Positions 42,846 to 56,086 of a stretch of DNA of 64,000 nt are shown piece by piece. The position numbers were made by a program, and so were the translations under genes. How positions within the stretch are numbered: the stretch's first letter is position 1; each line of letters starts with the position of its first letter. A model generated the notes under the pieces. It was not told the origin of the DNA. It did not search any database and saw only the letters and a program-made list of their open reading frames with translations. The DNA is from Pseudomonas putida (lineage in GTDB: Bacteria > Pseudomonadota > Gammaproteobacteria > Pseudomonadales > Pseudomonadaceae), in the NCBI GenBank assembly GCA_041879295.1, contig CP047152.1, positions 5,151,501 through 5,215,500 of the forward strand, written 5' to 3'.

Positions 42846-44780
42846 TCAAGCCCTGAATTGACCCAGGCTCGCCCGCAGTTGCGCGGCCAACTCATCCAGC
42901 ACCTTGCTGCTGGCCGTAGTCTGCATCACCACCTCAGCCGAACGCTCAGCCTGAGCATGGATAGTCTCCACTCGCCCACGCACCGCCTGCGCGCCATTCG
43001 CCTGCTGCTCGGCCGCTCGGGTCGCCAGGCCAATGGCCGCATGCACCTGCTCCACCGCCGCCTGCACTGACTGCTGCCGACGCTCGTTGTCACGCAGCAC
43101 CAGCAAGCCTTCGCTAGCCTTGAGCCCAGCCTGGCTGATGGTGGCCACAGCTTCCTTGGCGCCCTTCTGCAGCGCTGCGATGTGCGCCTGGATATCGCCC
43201 GTAGAGCTTTGCGTCTTGCTCGCCAGCGCGCGCACCTCGTCGGCCACCACGGCAAAGCCGCGCCCGGTTTCGCCAGCACGGGCCGCCTCGATGGCGGCAT
43301 TCAAGGCCAACAGGTTGGTCTGCTCGGCGATGCCGTGGATCACCGTCAGCACCACTTCAATCTGCTCGCTCTGCTTGGCCAGGCGCTCGATCACCTGGGA
43401 GCCGGCATCCACCTGCCCAGCCAGGTTCTCGATCAACCCGGCAAGCTGGGTCGAGGTGCGGCTGTTTTCATCGGTCGCCTGGCGGATATCCACCACTTGC
43501 TGCAACGCCGCCTGCATCGCATGACTTTCGGCTTGTGCTTCATCAGCCATGCTCGACAGGTCGCGCAGGCTCGCCGCTACTTCGTCGCGCTGCAACGCGG
43601 CGGCAGCATCTGCGCCGGCGTTGCGCTGGGCCATCGCACCAATCTCCACACCCGTGCGCTGCGCCACCTCGCCGGCTTCGCGCACAATCGGCTGCAACTT
43701 GTCGACAAAGCGGTTCACTGCCGAGGCCATGTCGCCGATTTCATCGCGGCTGTCGAGCGGCACGCGCTTGGTCAAGTCACCTTCGCCGGCCGCCAGGTCA
43801 TCAAGAGCGGCAATCAACAGGCGCAGCTTGCTCAGTACCCGGCGGCCTAACACCAGAGCCACCACTACCAACACCCCGAGGCCGACCAGCACCAGGCCCA
43901 GACCGATACGCCAGCGCAGCTCTGCAGCGGCATCGCGCACGGTTTGCGCGGTATTGGCCTGCATGGCGGCAGCACTGCCCTGCGCCTTCTCAAGGCGCTC
44001 ACGCAGGGTCTTGCCGCTATCGGCAGCAGCACCGACCAGGCTGTCGCCAACCAACTGCTCTCCGCTAGCGATCAGCGCCGCGAAGCGCTGGTCCAGCGCC
44101 TTTAGCTCATGGTCGATGCCGGCAGTGGAAACCCCCATTACCACCTTACCGATTTCCGTGCCATTGGGGCTGATCGAGGCTTCGACGAAGTACACCGCCG
44201 GGTCACGCCGGGCAGCATCAATCACCTTGTCCAGCGCACGCTCGCCCTGGCCTTTTTCCATCAAGGCCTGGTTGATCGGGTTTTGCCGGTTGAGGTAGCG
44301 AGTCAGGTGCTGACCCTGTGCGTCGTCGTACACCACGAACAACACGTTCGGATTGCGCTGCGCGCGTCGGGCAAAGTCCGAAAGTACAGGCACGTCGTTG
44401 TCCCAGATAGCCCGCGGCGCAACCGAAGCCAGCAGCTCGGCCATGTCGTTGGCGGAATCCTTGAGGTTCTTTTCCAGGGTACTGCGAAGTTGCTGCTGTT
44501 CGCTTTGCAGGCGCTCCGACAACCCTGCGCTCAGGCGCTGGCGGGTGCTGCTGGACAGGCCGTCGAGCCCAGAGCGCACATCTTGCCCGGCTTGCTCCAG
44601 TTCGCTTGCGAGTTGGCGGCTGTCATTACCCAGTCGCTCGCCAAGGTCAGCCTCCAAAGCGGTGACTGTGCTTCGGGTAAGCGCAACGGCAACCAGCACC
44701 TGCACCAAAAGAGCGATACCAAGGGCAACAAACACAGGCCGCAAGAGGCGGCTTCGTAACAGTGAGAGGATGGCAGACAC
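42846..44780 (-). CDS. Methyl-accepting chemotaxis protein
   Basis: 644 residues from a GTG at 44780 that places the first membrane helix (about 10-32) correctly. A mostly helical periplasmic sensor (about 33-290) is followed by TM2 (about 290-312), HAMP and the signalling domain with the invariant hairpin tip [19 protein letters not shown] near 517. Within the sensor, [20 protein letters not shown] suggests a double-Cache-like or helical-bundle ligand domain, ligand unknown. No C-terminal CheR pentapeptide. A longer in-frame ATG at 44879 adds non-membrane residues. Confidence 0.88.
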   Translation of the reverse strand: MSAILSLLRSRLLRPVFVALGIALLVQVLVAVALTRSTVTALEADLGERLGNDSRQLASELEQAGQDVRSGLDGLSSSTRQRLSAGLSERLQSEQQQLRSTLEKNLKDSANDMAELLASVAPRAIWDNDVPVLSDFARRAQRNPNVLFVVYDDAQGQHLTRYLNRQNPINQALMEKGQGERALDKVIDAARRDPAVYFVEASISPNGTEIGKVVMGVSTAGIDHELKALDQRFAALIASGEQLVGDSLVGAAADSGKTLRERLEKAQGSAAAMQANTAQTVRDAAAELRWRIGLGLVLVGLGVLVVVALVLGRRVLSKLRLLIAALDDLAAGEGDLTKRVPLDSRDEIGDMASAVNRFVDKLQPIVREAGEVAQRTGVEIGAMAQRNAGADAAAALQRDEVAASLRDLSSMADEAQAESHAMQAALQQVVDIRQATDENSRTSTQLAGLIENLAGQVDAGSQVIERLAKQSEQIEVVLTVIHGIAEQTNLLALNAAIEAARAGETGRGFAVVADEVRALASKTQSSTGDIQAHIAALQKGAKEAVATISQAGLKASEGLLVLRDNERRQQSVQAAVEQVHAAIGLATRAAEQQANGAQAVRGRVETIHAQAERSAEVVMQTTASSKVLDELAAQLRASLGQFRA

Positions 44781-44911
44781 GGTGTAACCCTCGTGTTTTC
44801 TGGCGCCACTATTTTGATGGCATCTACAGAAACTTCTTACAGCAAGGGTTGTGCCGTAGGCAGCAGGGAAATGCGCCAAGGTCTAGCAATGGGGTTTCGT
44901 GTGCCGGCCCT

Positions 44912-45002
44912 TTCGCGGGTAAACCCGCTCCTACAACGGCCTGCGCCCAACCTCCGTTGCGTGCCCACACCCAATCAGTGTAGGAGCGGGTTTACCCGCG
45001 AA
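44912..45002. repeat. Inverted REP pair
   Basis: Perfect 24-bp arms (44912-44935, 44979-45002; core GCGGGTAAACCCGC) in the gap between purA and the chemoreceptor. Confidence 0.82.
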
Positions 45003-45068
45003 TACGGTAGCGGCGGCAACGGTGGATTGCCGATGGATTGGCCAGCCCCGGCATACCCACAAATGAAA

Positions 45069-45098
45069 ACGCCGCAGCCCTTTTCAGGGCCACGGCGT
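45069..45098 (-). terminator. Terminator of purA
   Basis: Minus strand: ACGCCG..CGGCGT outer stem with an inner GCCCT/AGGGC stem and GAAA loop, then TTTCATTT, 22 bp after the purA stop. Confidence 0.85.
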
Positions 45099-45119
45099 CA
45101 GATCAGCCTGGAGGGCAGA

Positions 45120-46427
<1,308 letters not shown>

Positions 46428-46468
46428 TCACGCAAACTTGGTTGCCGGCCTGTTGCCGACGCAGAAAC

Positions 46469-47656
46469 TCACTGGGCCAGCGGCAGAACCTGCCAGCGCC
46501 CGTCTTGCTGAATCAATTGACGATCACAATCCGCCTCGAGAGCAGCACTCAACGGCTGGCGAGGCAGAGCCTGAACCACACGCTGGCCCTCGCTGCGCAA
46601 CTGGCAGACTTGCTGCCAGAGGGCCGCGTCGCCACTGTCCGGCATCCAGATGCCGCCAGTTGGCAATACGACCTCCGCTCGCCCCAGTGTGACCAGGGTC
46701 TTCAAATCCGTGGAGAAACCAGTGGCCGGGCGCGCCCGGCCAAAATCAGCGCCAATATCGTCGTAGCGCCCGCCTTGGGCGATCGATTGGCCTTCGCCCG
46801 GCACGAACACGGCGAACACCACGCCGGTGTGATAGTGGTAGCCACGCAGCTCACCGAGGTCGAAGTACAGCGGCAGGTCCGGGTAGCGCGACGCCAGGCG
46901 ATCAGCGATCGCCAGCAGGTCGTCCAGCGCCGCCAGTACGCTGGCCGGGGCGCGACCCAGGCGCACGCGGGCTTCAGTCAGTACTTCACGACCACCGCAC
47001 AGCTCGACCAGGGCGCGCAGCATGCTGCCCAGGTCTTTCGGCAGGTCGGCGGTCAGTGCCTGCACTTCATCGACAGCCTTGCGCTGCATGGCGTCGAACA
47101 GCTGCTGTTCGACCGCGCCAGACAGGCCGGCGGCACGGGCCAGGCCGCGGTAAATACCGACATGGCCCAGGTCCATGTGCACATCCGGCACATCGGTCAG
47201 CTGCAGCGTGGCGAGCATCAGGCTGATGACCTCGACATCACTGGTAGGGCTGGCATCACCGTACAGCTCGGCACCCAGCTGGATCGGGCTGCGCGAGGTG
47301 GACAGGGCACGCGGCTGGGCGTGCAGCACGCTACCGGCATAGCACAGGCGGCTCGGGCCTTCACGGCGCAGTGTGTGCGCATCGATACGCGCCACCTGCG
47401 GGGTGAAGTCGGCGCGGAAGCCCATCAGGCGGCCGGACTGCGGGTCCACTACCTTGAAGGTGCGCTGATCCAGGTCCTGGCCGGCGCCGGTAAGCAGCGA
47501 CTCCAGGTACTCGATATGCGGGGTGACGACCAGTTCGTAGCCCCAACTCTGGAACAGGTCCAACACCTGGCGGCGCGCGATCTCGATGCGCGCAGCCTCA
47601 GGTGGCAGTACTTCCTCGATGCCATCTGGCAGCAGCCAGCGGTCTACCGTTGCCAT
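46469..47656 (-). CDS. hisZ: ATP phosphoribosyltransferase regulatory subunit
   Basis: 395 residues, a catalytically inactive HisRS-like protein: [17 protein letters not shown] near 5, [19 protein letters not shown] near 34, [20 protein letters not shown] near 104, with [20 protein letters not shown] near 305. The HisRS anticodon domain is missing, as expected for HisZ. It activates the short form of HisG in histidine synthesis. Confidence 0.94.
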   Translation of the reverse strand: MATVDRWLLPDGIEEVLPPEAARIEIARRQVLDLFQSWGYELVVTPHIEYLESLLTGAGQDLDQRTFKVVDPQSGRLMGFRADFTPQVARIDAHTLRREGPSRLCYAGSVLHAQPRALSTSRSPIQLGAELYGDASPTSDVEVISLMLATLQLTDVPDVHMDLGHVGIYRGLARAAGLSGAVEQQLFDAMQRKAVDEVQALTADLPKDLGSMLRALVELCGGREVLTEARVRLGRAPASVLAALDDLLAIADRLASRYPDLPLYFDLGELRGYHYHTGVVFAVFVPGEGQSIAQGGRYDDIGADFGRARPATGFSTDLKTLVTLGRAEVVLPTGGIWMPDSGDAALWQQVCQLRSEGQRVVQALPRQPLSAALEADCDRQLIQQDGRWQVLPLAQ

Positions 47657-47957
47657 TACGCCATTTCCCCTCTGGTCCGGGCGGCTTGCCAGCAGGCAAG
47701 CCGTCAGAAAAGCCGGTATCGCGCACAGCAGCGGGCAGCACTGATCCCAGCGCAGCCACCGTACCCGACACCCTCAAATTGCCTTGCGAGCTGACCAAAC
47801 TGTCGACTGGCGCTGTGCCAATCAACCTTGCAGACGCAAAAAAGCCGGGAAATTTCCCGGCTGCCTCATCATACACCCCTTTTCATTCAGGATGCACCCC
47901 GCCTGGTGCATTAGCTGCCAGGCGGGACGCCGCTGCATGAAAATCAGGGCCTGAGCA
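47657..47957. other. 301-bp gap between hisZ and hflC
   Basis: Contains a 9-bp hairpin in the hisZ leader (CGGCTTGCC / GGCAAGCCG, 47682-47703) and the hflC terminator at 47843-47862. No ORF looks real. Confidence 0.5.
47843..47862 (-). terminator. Terminator of the hflK-hflC transcript
   Basis: A perfect 20-bp palindrome (AGCCGGGAAA/TTTCCCGGCT) followed on the minus strand by TTTTTT, 95 bp after hflC. Confidence 0.88.
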
Positions 47958-48827
47958 TCAAGGCCTGCTCTTGTCCAGGTAACGGAAGAACTCGTTCTTC
48001 GGGTCCAGGACCATCACGTCGCTCTTGCTCGAGAAGCTCTCGCGGTATGCCTGCAGGCTACGGTGGAACGCATAGAAATCAGCGTCCTGGCTGTAGGCCT
48101 TGGCATAGATAGCGGCCGCCTGGGCGTCGCCATCACCACGGGTTTCTTCTGCTTCGCGATAAGCCTCGGCCAGCAGCACACGGCGCTGACGGTCGGCATC
48201 GGCACGGATACCTTCAGCCAGCTCGTTACCCTTGGCACGGTGCTCGCGGGCTTCACGCTCACGCTCGGTGCTCATACGGTCGAACACGCTGCGGTTGACT
48301 TCCTTCGGCAGGTCGATGGCCTTGACGCGCACGTCGACCACCTCAATGCCCAGCTCCTTGCTCGCCATGCGGTTCAGCGATGCAGTGATGTCAGCCATCA
48401 GCGCGTCACGTTCACCGGAAACCACTTCGTGCAGGGTACGTTTACCGAACTGGTCGCGCAGGCCACTTTCCAGACGGCGCGACAGACGCTCGTCGGCGAT
48501 CTGCTTCATGCCGGACGTGGCGGTGTAGAAGCGTTCAGCGTCCTTGACGCGCCACTTGGCGTAGGCGTCGACCATCACCGCTTTCTTTTCCAGGGTCAGG
48601 AACCGCTGGGTAGGAGCATCGAGGGTCATCAGTCGGGCGTCGAACCTGCGCACCTGGTTCACGTACGGAATCTTCACGTGCAGGCCTGGCTGAACATCCG
48701 CCTCGACCACCTTACCGAAGCGCAGCAGTACCGCTCGCTCGGTCTGGGACACGATGTAGAAGCTGTTCCAGGCCACGATAGCCAGGACCACAGCGGCGAT
48801 CAGGGCGATCAGCGATCTATTGCTCAT
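47958..48827 (-). CDS. hflC: FtsH modulator HflC
   Basis: 289 residues: N-terminal membrane anchor (about 6-25), then the SPFH/band-7 domain (TERAVLLRFGKV near 31, AKWRVKDAERFY near 90, VSGERDALM near 135) and a coiled-coil tail. Forms the periplasmic HflKC cage around FtsH. Start overlaps the hflK stop. Confidence 0.95.
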   Translation of the reverse strand: MSNRSLIALIAAVVLAIVAWNSFYIVSQTERAVLLRFGKVVEADVQPGLHVKIPYVNQVRRFDARLMTLDAPTQRFLTLEKKAVMVDAYAKWRVKDAERFYTATSGMKQIADERLSRRLESGLRDQFGKRTLHEVVSGERDALMADITASLNRMASKELGIEVVDVRVKAIDLPKEVNRSVFDRMSTEREREAREHRAKGNELAEGIRADADRQRRVLLAEAYREAEETRGDGDAQAAAIYAKAYSQDADFYAFHRSLQAYRESFSSKSDVMVLDPKNEFFRYLDKSRP

Positions 48828-50008
48828 CAGCGGCTCTCCCTAGTACGCAGCGGCTGCTGTTGCTGTTGCATGTCCTGCGCGGCACGGGCGGCCGCATCGT
48901 TGGTCGATGGCGACACGCTGGTGGTTGGCACGGACGGCCTGCGGCTGCCTTCGACCATCTTGTCCAGCGGCAGGTAGAGCAGGTTGCTCTGCCCGTCCTT
49001 GGTTGCCACCATGACCTTGCTCGAGTTGCTGTAGACCTCTTGCATGGTCTCCAGATACAGACGCTCACGGGTTACGTCAGGTGCCTTGCGGTACTCGACA
49101 AGCAGCTTGGTGAAGCGGTCTGCCTCACCCTTGGCGCGAGCGATGACTTCGTCGCGGTAACCATTGGCGTCCTCGATGATGCGCTGGGCCTGACCACGGG
49201 CTTCCGGCACCACGCCATTGGCATAGGACTCGGCCTGGTTGCGGGCACGCTGCTCGTCTTCGCGGGCTCGGATCACGTCGTCGAAGGCTTCCTGCACTTC
49301 ACGCGGAGCTGCCGCGCTTTGTACGTTGACCTGGGTAACGGTGATACCGGTACGGTAGTTGTCGAGGAAGCGCTGCAGGCGTTCGCGGATATCCACGGCC
49401 ATCTGCTCACGACCCTCGGTCAACACCTGGTCCATCGAAGTGGAGCCAACCACGTGGCGCAGAGCACTCTCGGTCGCGTGCTGCAAGCTCACCTCAGGCT
49501 GGTCGACATTGAGCACGAAGTCCTGCAGGTTGCTGATCTTGTACTGGACGGTCAGCGGCACCTCGACGATGTTCTCGTCTTCGGTCAGCATCTGGCCCTG
49601 CTTGGTGTAGGCACGCTCACGCGTGACGTTTTCCATGTACTTGCGATCAATCGGCGGGAAGTAGATGTTCAGGCCGGGACCGACCGTCTCATAGTACTTG
49701 CCGAAGCGCAGCACAACCGCCTGCTCCTGCTCGTCGACCACATACACGGCGTTGTACAGCCAGATTGCAGCCAGCACCGCCAGGCCGATGCCCAGCAGGC
49801 CCAGGCCACCGCCCTTGCCGACATTGCGGTCACCGCCGCCACGTTTCTTGCTGCCGCCGAACATGCCATTCAGGCTGTCCTGCAGTTTGCGGAAGGCCTC
49901 GTCCAGATCCGGTGGACCTTTCTTGTCACCACCGCCGCCACCGCCACCACGGCGGCCGCCCCAGGGATCCTGATTGTTCGAGTTGCCACCCGGCTCGTTC
50001 CAAGCCAT
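48827..50008 (-). CDS. hflK: FtsH modulator HflK
   Basis: 393 residues from the ATG at 50008 (MAWNEPGGNSNNQDPWGG). Gly-rich cytoplasmic start, one membrane helix near 75-95, band-7 domain (EQAVVLRFGKYYETVGPGLN near 98), and a Gln-rich C-terminus. Partner of HflC. The earlier in-frame ATG at 50044 is less family-like. Confidence 0.95.
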   Translation of the reverse strand: MAWNEPGGNSNNQDPWGGRRGGGGGGGDKKGPPDLDEAFRKLQDSLNGMFGGSKKRGGGDRNVGKGGGLGLLGIGLAVLAAIWLYNAVYVVDEQEQAVVLRFGKYYETVGPGLNIYFPPIDRKYMENVTRERAYTKQGQMLTEDENIVEVPLTVQYKISNLQDFVLNVDQPEVSLQHATESALRHVVGSTSMDQVLTEGREQMAVDIRERLQRFLDNYRTGITVTQVNVQSAAAPREVQEAFDDVIRAREDEQRARNQAESYANGVVPEARGQAQRIIEDANGYRDEVIARAKGEADRFTKLLVEYRKAPDVTRERLYLETMQEVYSNSSKVMVATKDGQSNLLYLPLDKMVEGSRRPSVPTTSVSPSTNDAAARAAQDMQQQQQPLRTRESR

Positions 50009-50104
50009 AGCGCTCTCCATCTGATAAAGCAAAGACGCGCCCACGGCGCGCCGTCCAATGCTACAGAATGCCTGTCACTGCTGCCCGGCGACCTCGACGA
50101 GCAT

Positions 50105-51406
50105 TTATTGCAAAGTGTGTTGCTCGACAAACACTTGCGGCTCCATGCCTTCGCGGCTGACCAGGCGATTCAGTTCGACCATGGGCAGTCGCACGCTCAG
50201 CAGGCTGCGCCCCTCTTCATCATGCTCTTCACTCTGCACGGCACCCAGGGCAAAGAATTGCGCGCGCAAGCGGGCAAAACGCTGCTCCAGACACAGGGTA
50301 CCGACAAACAGATCATCCCCCAGCAACTCGGCAACCGCCTGGCCAACCAGCTCCAGACCACGCCCATCGCGTGCCGATACCCAGACCCGTTCCGGCTTGC
50401 CATCGGCATTGCGCTGGATCTGTGGCTCGACATCTTCGAGCAAGTCGAGTTTGTTGTACACCTCGAGGATCGGCAACCCCTCGGCACCAATCTCGCCCAA
50501 CACCGCCAGCACCTGCTCGATCTGCTCCATGCGCTCTGGCTCATGGGCGTCGATCACATGCAGCAACAGGTCGGAGTTGCTCGACTCTTCGAGCGTAGCC
50601 CGAAATGCCTCGACCAGCTTGTGCGGCAGGTGACGAATGAAGCCTACGGTGTCGGCCAGCACAATCGGCCCCAGGTCGTTGAGCTCGAGCCGGCGCAGGG
50701 TCGGGTCGAGTGTGGCGAACAGCTGGTCCGCGGCATACACCTCGGACTCGGTCAGGGCGTTGAACAGCGTGGACTTGCCGGCATTGGTATAACCCACCAG
50801 CGACACCGATGGGATATCCGCGCGCTTGCGCCCGCGCCGCGCCTGCTCGCGCTGACTGCGCACTTTCTCCAGGCGTGACTTGATCTGGCGTATACGCACC
50901 CGCAACAGGCGGCGGTCGGTTTCCAGCTGGGTTTCACCCGGACCGCGCAGGCCGATACCACCTTTTTGTCGCTCAAGGTGAGTCCAGCCGCGCACCAGCC
51001 GCGTGCTCATATGCTCCAGCTGGGCCAGTTCGACCTGCAGCTTGCCTTCATGGGTACGCGCCCGTTGGGCGAAGATATCGAGGATCAGCCCGGTTCGGTC
51101 CAGCACACGACACTCGAACACACGTTCGAGGTTGCGCTCCTGACTGGGCGTGAGGGTGTGATTGAAAATCACCAGATCTACCTGTTCGGCATGGACCAGG
51201 TCGTGTAACTCTTCGACCTTGCCACTGCCAATCAGGTATTTGGCGGAAGGCTGATGCCTTGTCACCGTGACCAGCGAGACGATGTCGGCCCCGGCCGACA
51301 ATGCCAACTCCTGAAACTCCTGCGGGTCTTCTCGCGCCTCAGGGTTCTGACCTTCCAAGTGAACGAGCAATGCCCGCTCACCACCGCCGTGGCGCTCAAA
51401 GAACAA
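50105..51406 (-). CDS. hflX: Ribosome-associated GTPase HflX
   Basis: 433 residues. HflX N-terminal domain with SAKYLIGSGKVEELHDLV near 53, GTP-binding G1 GYTNAGKST near 205, DTVGFIRHLPHKL near 250 and NKLDL near 325. Acts in 50S splitting and stress recovery. Downstream of hfq by 12 bp in the miaA-hfq-hflX-hflKC arrangement. Confidence 0.95.
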   Translation of the reverse strand: MFFERHGGGERALLVHLEGQNPEAREDPQEFQELALSAGADIVSLVTVTRHQPSAKYLIGSGKVEELHDLVHAEQVDLVIFNHTLTPSQERNLERVFECRVLDRTGLILDIFAQRARTHEGKLQVELAQLEHMSTRLVRGWTHLERQKGGIGLRGPGETQLETDRRLLRVRIRQIKSRLEKVRSQREQARRGRKRADIPSVSLVGYTNAGKSTLFNALTESEVYAADQLFATLDPTLRRLELNDLGPIVLADTVGFIRHLPHKLVEAFRATLEESSNSDLLLHVIDAHEPERMEQIEQVLAVLGEIGAEGLPILEVYNKLDLLEDVEPQIQRNADGKPERVWVSARDGRGLELVGQAVAELLGDDLFVGTLCLEQRFARLRAQFFALGAVQSEEHDEEGRSLLSVRLPMVELNRLVSREGMEPQVFVEQHTLQ

Positions 51407-51418
51407 TGCAGGCTCCTA

Positions 51419-51679
51419 TCAGGCGTTGCCTGGCTCGCTGTCGCCGTGCTCGCTGTCGGACGGGCTTGGCAGGCGGACCGGACGGGCCGGAACTACGGTC
51501 GAGATGGCGTGCTTGTAGACCATCTGGCTGACGGTGTTCTTCAGCAATACCACGAACTGGTCGAACGATTCGATCGAGCCCTGCAGTTTGATACCGTTGA
51601 CCAGGTAAATGGATACCGGGACCTTTTCTTTTCTCAAGGTGTTCAAGTAAGGGTCTTGTAGCGAATGCCCTTTTGACAT
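51419..51679 (-). CDS. hfq: RNA chaperone Hfq
   Basis: 86 residues from the ATG at 51679 ([20 protein letters not shown]). Sm1 and Sm2 motifs ([29 protein letters not shown]) are intact; the C-terminus is short as in other pseudomonads. An AT-rich 94-bp stretch before it probably contains its own promoter. Confidence 0.97.
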   Translation of the reverse strand: MSKGHSLQDPYLNTLRKEKVPVSIYLVNGIKLQGSIESFDQFVVLLKNTVSQMVYKHAISTVVPARPVRLPSPSDSEHGDSEPGNA

Positions 51680-51773
51680 ATGCCGCACTCCTGTAAGGAT
51701 AAATAATAGAAATTCAATAAAATCGATAAATTAGGCCGCCCCTTCGCAAGAATAGACGGCAATCAGCAGGGAC

Positions 51774-52745
51774 TCAGCTCAATATGGAGATGGCCCCAAG
51801 GTATTTCAAGGTGCGGGACAGATTGTCGCAGGCCAGGCTGTCAAGCCAGTGCACTTCAGGCCAGCCACGCAACCAGGTGAACTGCCGCTTGGCCAACTGC
51901 CGGGTAGCAATGATACCGCGTTCACGCATCTCATTCTCAGTCAGCTTGCCATCCAGGTAATCCCAGACTTGCCGATAACCCACTGCCCGTATAGACGGCA
52001 GCCCGGCGTGCAAGTCACTTCTGGCTCGCAGCGATCGGACCTCGTCAACGAAGCCCTGTTCCAGCATCTGCGAAAATCGTAACGCAATTCGCTGATGCAA
52101 AATGTGACGATCTGTAGGAGCAATCGCCAAACTGGCGACAGTATAGGGCAATTGTCCGCCAGCGCCTGCGTCTGCGCCGCGACTTTCCGCGAATTGACGC
52201 CGGCGATGAACTGTCATGCTCTCACCGCTCACCCGGTACACCTCCAACGCCCGGATCAGCCGCTGCGGGTCATTGGGGTGAATACGTGCCGCTGACTCTG
52301 GGTCAACCTCGGCCAACTGGCGGTGCAGCTCGGCCAGGCCCAGGGCTTCAGCCTGTGCCTCCAGCTCGGCGCGCACCGCCGCATCGGCCGCTGGCATGTC
52401 GGCCAAGCCATCGATCAACGCCTTGTAATAGAGCATGGTGCCACCGACCAGCAGCGGGATCTTGCCGCGCGCGGTGATCTCGGCCATGGCCTCCAGGGCG
52501 TCGGTACGGAACTGCGCGGCCGAATAGCTCTCGGCCGGGTCGCGAATGTCGATCAGCCGGTGCGGGTGGGCGGCGAGGATTTCTTTCGACGGTTTGGCCG
52601 AACCGATATCCATGCCACGGTAGACAAGTGCCGAATCGACGCTGATCAGTTCACACGGCAGCACTGTGGTCAGTTCGATGGCAAGGTCGGTCTTGCCGGC
52701 CGCCGTCGGGCCCATCAGGAATATTGCAGGGGGCTTGCCGCTCAT
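51774..52745 (-). CDS. miaA: tRNA dimethylallyltransferase
   Basis: 323 residues from the ATG at 52745 ([20 protein letters not shown]). P-loop [22 protein letters not shown] near 37, [11 protein letters not shown] near 100 and FTWLRGW near 295. Adds the isopentenyl group to A37 of UNN-reading tRNAs. The start lies 1 bp after the mutL stop. Confidence 0.96.
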   Translation of the reverse strand: MSGKPPAIFLMGPTAAGKTDLAIELTTVLPCELISVDSALVYRGMDIGSAKPSKEILAAHPHRLIDIRDPAESYSAAQFRTDALEAMAEITARGKIPLLVGGTMLYYKALIDGLADMPAADAAVRAELEAQAEALGLAELHRQLAEVDPESAARIHPNDPQRLIRALEVYRVSGESMTVHRRRQFAESRGADAGAGGQLPYTVASLAIAPTDRHILHQRIALRFSQMLEQGFVDEVRSLRARSDLHAGLPSIRAVGYRQVWDYLDGKLTENEMRERGIIATRQLAKRQFTWLRGWPEVHWLDSLACDNLSRTLKYLGAISILS

Positions 52746-52746
52746 T

Positions 52747-54645
52747 TCATCGACCGCGCAGGAAAAGTTTGTCCAGATCGTCCAGGCCCATCTGGGTCCA
52801 GGTAGGACGGCCATGGTTGCACTGGCCGCTGCGCTCGGTGTTTTCCATATCGCGCAGCAGGGCGTTCATCTCGGGAATTGCCAGGCGCCGGTTGGCGCGC
52901 ACGGCACCGTGGCAGGCCATGGTACCGAGCAGTTCGTTGAGGTGCGCCTGAATGCGATCACTGGTGCCGTACTCCATAAGGTCGGCAAGCACGTCCTGCA
53001 CCAGGCGATTGGCTTCGGCTTGCTTGAGCAAGGCCGGGATCTGGCGAATCGCCAAGGTCTCGGGGCCCAGGCGCTGCAATTCGAAGCCCAGGCGCTGGAA
53101 CCACTGGGCATGCTCTTCGGCACAGTCGGCTTCACGCTGGCTAAGGGCAAGGGTTTCCGGCACCAGTAACGGCTGGCCGCTCAGACCCTCGCTGGCCATG
53201 GCTACCTTGAGGCGCTCGTACATTATCCGCTCGTGGGCGGCGTGCATGTCCACCAGCACCAGGCCAACAGCATTTTCGGCCAGGATGTAGATGCCCTTGA
53301 GCTGCGCCAGTGCGTAGCCTAGCGGGGGAATGTCGCCCTGGCTTTCGGGCAGGGCCGTCGCAGGCGCTGCACCGGTTTCCAGTGGCTTGTAGAACTCGCG
53401 ATACACCGCCTGTGCCTCTGCGGCCGGCAGCGGCTGCGAGGGACGTGGGGTGTATTGATACTGGTAACCGGCGCCACTGCCGCCATTGGAAAACGACTGC
53501 TGTGGGGCTCGAGGCTGTTCAAGCACCGGCGAGGCCAGGCGCATTTCACCCTGGGGCCCGAACTCACCGGCCTGCTGGCCAGTGGGGCGAACCAGCTCAG
53601 GCACCGCCGCAGGTGCGGCCAGCTGGTCTTCCGGGCGCACGTCGGCCAAGGCACGGTGCAAGGTGCCATACAGGAAGTCGTGCACCGAGCGCCCTTCACG
53701 GAATCGCACTTCATGCTTGGTAGGATGCACGTTCACATCGACGCCGTTGGGCTCCAGCTCCAGGAACAGCACGAACGTGGGGTGGCGGCCGTTGAACAGC
53801 ACGTCCCGGTAAGCCTGACGCACAGCATGGGCGACCAGTTTGTCGCGCACTGCCCGGCCATTGACGAAGAAGTACTGCAGGTCAGCCTGGCTGCGCGAGA
53901 ACGTCGGCAAACCGACCCAGCCCCAAAGGCGCAGGCCGTTGCGCTCCACGTCGATCGGCAGCGCCTGCTCCATGAAGCCAGGGCCACAGATGGCACCCAC
54001 CCTCCGCGCACGGGCGACTTCGTCGTGGGCCTCGTGCAGGCTAAGGATGCTCTTGCCGTTGTGGCGCAGGTGGAAGGCGACATCGAAACGGGCCAGCGCC
54101 AGCCGGCGGATCACTTCCTGCAAGTGATCGAATTCGGTTTTCTCGGCCTTGAGGAACTTGCGTCGGGCCGGGGTATTGAAGAACAAATCGCGCACTTCCA
54201 CCGAAGTACCGACCGGGTGCGCCGCCGGCTGCACCCGCGGCGTCATGTCGCGACCTTCGGTTTCTACTTGCCAGGCCTCGCTGGCACTGGCGGTACGCGA
54301 GGTCAGGGTCAGGCGCGCCACCGAACTGATCGAGGCCAAAGCCTCGCCACGGAAACCCAGGCTCAATACCCCTTCAAGGTCTTCCAGCTCGCGGATCTTG
54401 CTGGTGGCGTGGCGGGCCAGGGCCAGCGGCAGGTCGTCGGCAGAAATGCCGCTGCCATCGTCCCGCACCTTCAGCAGTTTGACGCCGCCCTGCTCTACTT
54501 CCACATCGATGCGCCGGGCACCGGAGTCCAGGCTGTTTTCCAGCAGCTCCTTGGCTACAGATGCCGGGCGCTCCACAACCTCGCCGGCAGCAATCTGGTT
54601 GGCCAGCCGCGGGCTGAGCAGCTGAATTCGCGAACCGCCACTCAT
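52747..54645 (-). CDS. mutL: DNA mismatch repair protein MutL
   Basis: 632 residues. GHKL ATPase N-terminus: [20 protein letters not shown] near 23, DDGSGI near 61, [12 protein letters not shown] near 95; a low-complexity linker near 350-430; C-terminal dimer domain with the DMHAAHERI motif. The endonuclease DQHA(X)2E(X)4E motif: [12 protein letters not shown] is present, so latent endonuclease activity is possible. Its ATG overlaps the amiB stop. Confidence 0.96.
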   Translation of the reverse strand: MSGGSRIQLLSPRLANQIAAGEVVERPASVAKELLENSLDSGARRIDVEVEQGGVKLLKVRDDGSGISADDLPLALARHATSKIRELEDLEGVLSLGFRGEALASISSVARLTLTSRTASASEAWQVETEGRDMTPRVQPAAHPVGTSVEVRDLFFNTPARRKFLKAEKTEFDHLQEVIRRLALARFDVAFHLRHNGKSILSLHEAHDEVARARRVGAICGPGFMEQALPIDVERNGLRLWGWVGLPTFSRSQADLQYFFVNGRAVRDKLVAHAVRQAYRDVLFNGRHPTFVLFLELEPNGVDVNVHPTKHEVRFREGRSVHDFLYGTLHRALADVRPEDQLAAPAAVPELVRPTGQQAGEFGPQGEMRLASPVLEQPRAPQQSFSNGGSGAGYQYQYTPRPSQPLPAAEAQAVYREFYKPLETGAAPATALPESQGDIPPLGYALAQLKGIYILAENAVGLVLVDMHAAHERIMYERLKVAMASEGLSGQPLLVPETLALSQREADCAEEHAQWFQRLGFELQRLGPETLAIRQIPALLKQAEANRLVQDVLADLMEYGTSDRIQAHLNELLGTMACHGAVRANRRLAIPEMNALLRDMENTERSGQCNHGRPTWTQMGLDDLDKLFLRGR

Positions 54646-56075
54646 TATTGCGCGGCCAAGGTTGTGGCGGGCACGTCGAGGCGCTGACCAACCTTCAGCT
54701 CATCGGTCTTCAGCTTGTTGGTGCTGCGCAGGCTGGCCACACTGACCTGGTAACGCACGGCGAGCATCGCCAGGGTTTCGCCAGGGCGCACGGTGTGTTC
54801 ACGCGGACCGGCGGCAATCTTGCCGGTGTCACGCAGCCAGGCGATATAGGTGCCAGGTGGCGGGTTCTGCTGGAAGTACTGGTGCACCCCGGTGCGGATC
54901 GACCTGGCCAGAGCCTGCTGGTGGCTGGATGAGGCCAGCTTGGCGGCTTCGTTGTTGTTCGAGATGAACCCGGTTTCAACGAGGATCGACGGGATGTCTG
55001 GCGACTTAAGCACCATGAAACCGGCCTGTTCAACGCGCTGCTTGTGCAACGAGGTGACGCGCCCCATGTTGCCCAATACCTTTTGCCCCACGTTGAGGCT
55101 GGAACTGAGCGTAGCTGTCATCGACAGATCAAGCAGCACACCAGCGAGCATGCGGTCCTTGTCGTCGAGGCTGACATTACCCGCACCACCGATCAAGTCG
55201 GAGCGGTTTTCCGTGTCGGCCAGCCAGCGCGCAGTCTCGGAGGTGGCGCCACGATCGGACAGGGCGAACACCGAGGCGCCAAAGGCTGCGCGCGACGGGG
55301 CCGCATCGGCGTGAATCGAAATGAACAGGTCGGCGCCTTTCTTGCGGGCGATTTCCGTACGCTTGCGCAGCGGGATGAAGTAATCGCCGGTGCGGGTCAG
55401 CTCAGCACGGAAACCTTTTTCGCTGTTGATCTGACGCTGCAGTTCTTTGGCGATTTGCAACACGATGTCTTTCTCGTGTTGGCCACGCGAGCCGGAAGCG
55501 CCAGGGTCTTCGCCGCCATGCCCGGCATCGATAGCAACCACGATGTCACGCTTGCCACTGGGTACCGGGGGCAGCTTGATCGCCGGCTGGGCCGGCGTCA
55601 CTGGCACCGCCGGCGTGGTCGCAGGCGTTTGCACAGGTGCCCGTGCAGGCGGTGGCGCGCTGGCCGCGATAGCGTCAGCTTCCTGGTCATACAGATCGAC
55701 CACCAAGCGGTTGCCGTACTGTGCATTGGGCGCCAAGGTGAAGCTTTTCGGGGTTACCGACTTTTTCAGGTCGATCACAACCCGAAGGTCGGTTGGCGTA
55801 CGCTGGGCCGAACGCACATTGCTTATCGGCGTGTTGGAGGTAGCCACATTCAGTGGCGCGGCCAGTGTTGCGCCATTGATGTCGATGACCAGACGATCGG
55901 GTGCGCTCAGGGTGAAGACACTGTGCTGCACGGGGCCAGACAGGTCGAAAACCAGCCGCGTGTTGTCCGGTGCGCGCCACAGGCGCATGCTCTTGACTTG
56001 AGTGACGGCCAGAGCGTCAACGGTCACCGTTGTCAGCAGCAGCCCAACGATGGCGACCAGTGCGCGTATGCGCAT
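54645..56075 (-). CDS. amiB: N-acetylmuramoyl-L-alanine amidase
   Basis: 476 residues: signal peptide (1-23), AMIN domain (about 28-130), Pro-rich linker, Amidase_3 catalytic domain with zinc ligands in [16 protein letters not shown] near 180 and [10 protein letters not shown] near 258 and ETGFISN near 368, and a C-terminal LysM domain. Septal peptidoglycan splitting, needing an EnvC/NlpD-type activator. Confidence 0.95.
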   Translation of the reverse strand: MRIRALVAIVGLLLTTVTVDALAVTQVKSMRLWRAPDNTRLVFDLSGPVQHSVFTLSAPDRLVIDINGATLAAPLNVATSNTPISNVRSAQRTPTDLRVVIDLKKSVTPKSFTLAPNAQYGNRLVVDLYDQEADAIAASAPPPARAPVQTPATTPAVPVTPAQPAIKLPPVPSGKRDIVVAIDAGHGGEDPGASGSRGQHEKDIVLQIAKELQRQINSEKGFRAELTRTGDYFIPLRKRTEIARKKGADLFISIHADAAPSRAAFGASVFALSDRGATSETARWLADTENRSDLIGGAGNVSLDDKDRMLAGVLLDLSMTATLSSSLNVGQKVLGNMGRVTSLHKQRVEQAGFMVLKSPDIPSILVETGFISNNNEAAKLASSSHQQALARSIRTGVHQYFQQNPPPGTYIAWLRDTGKIAAGPREHTVRPGETLAMLAVRYQVSVASLRSTNKLKTDELKVGQRLDVPATTLAAQ

Positions 56076-56086
56076 ACCTACCCCAC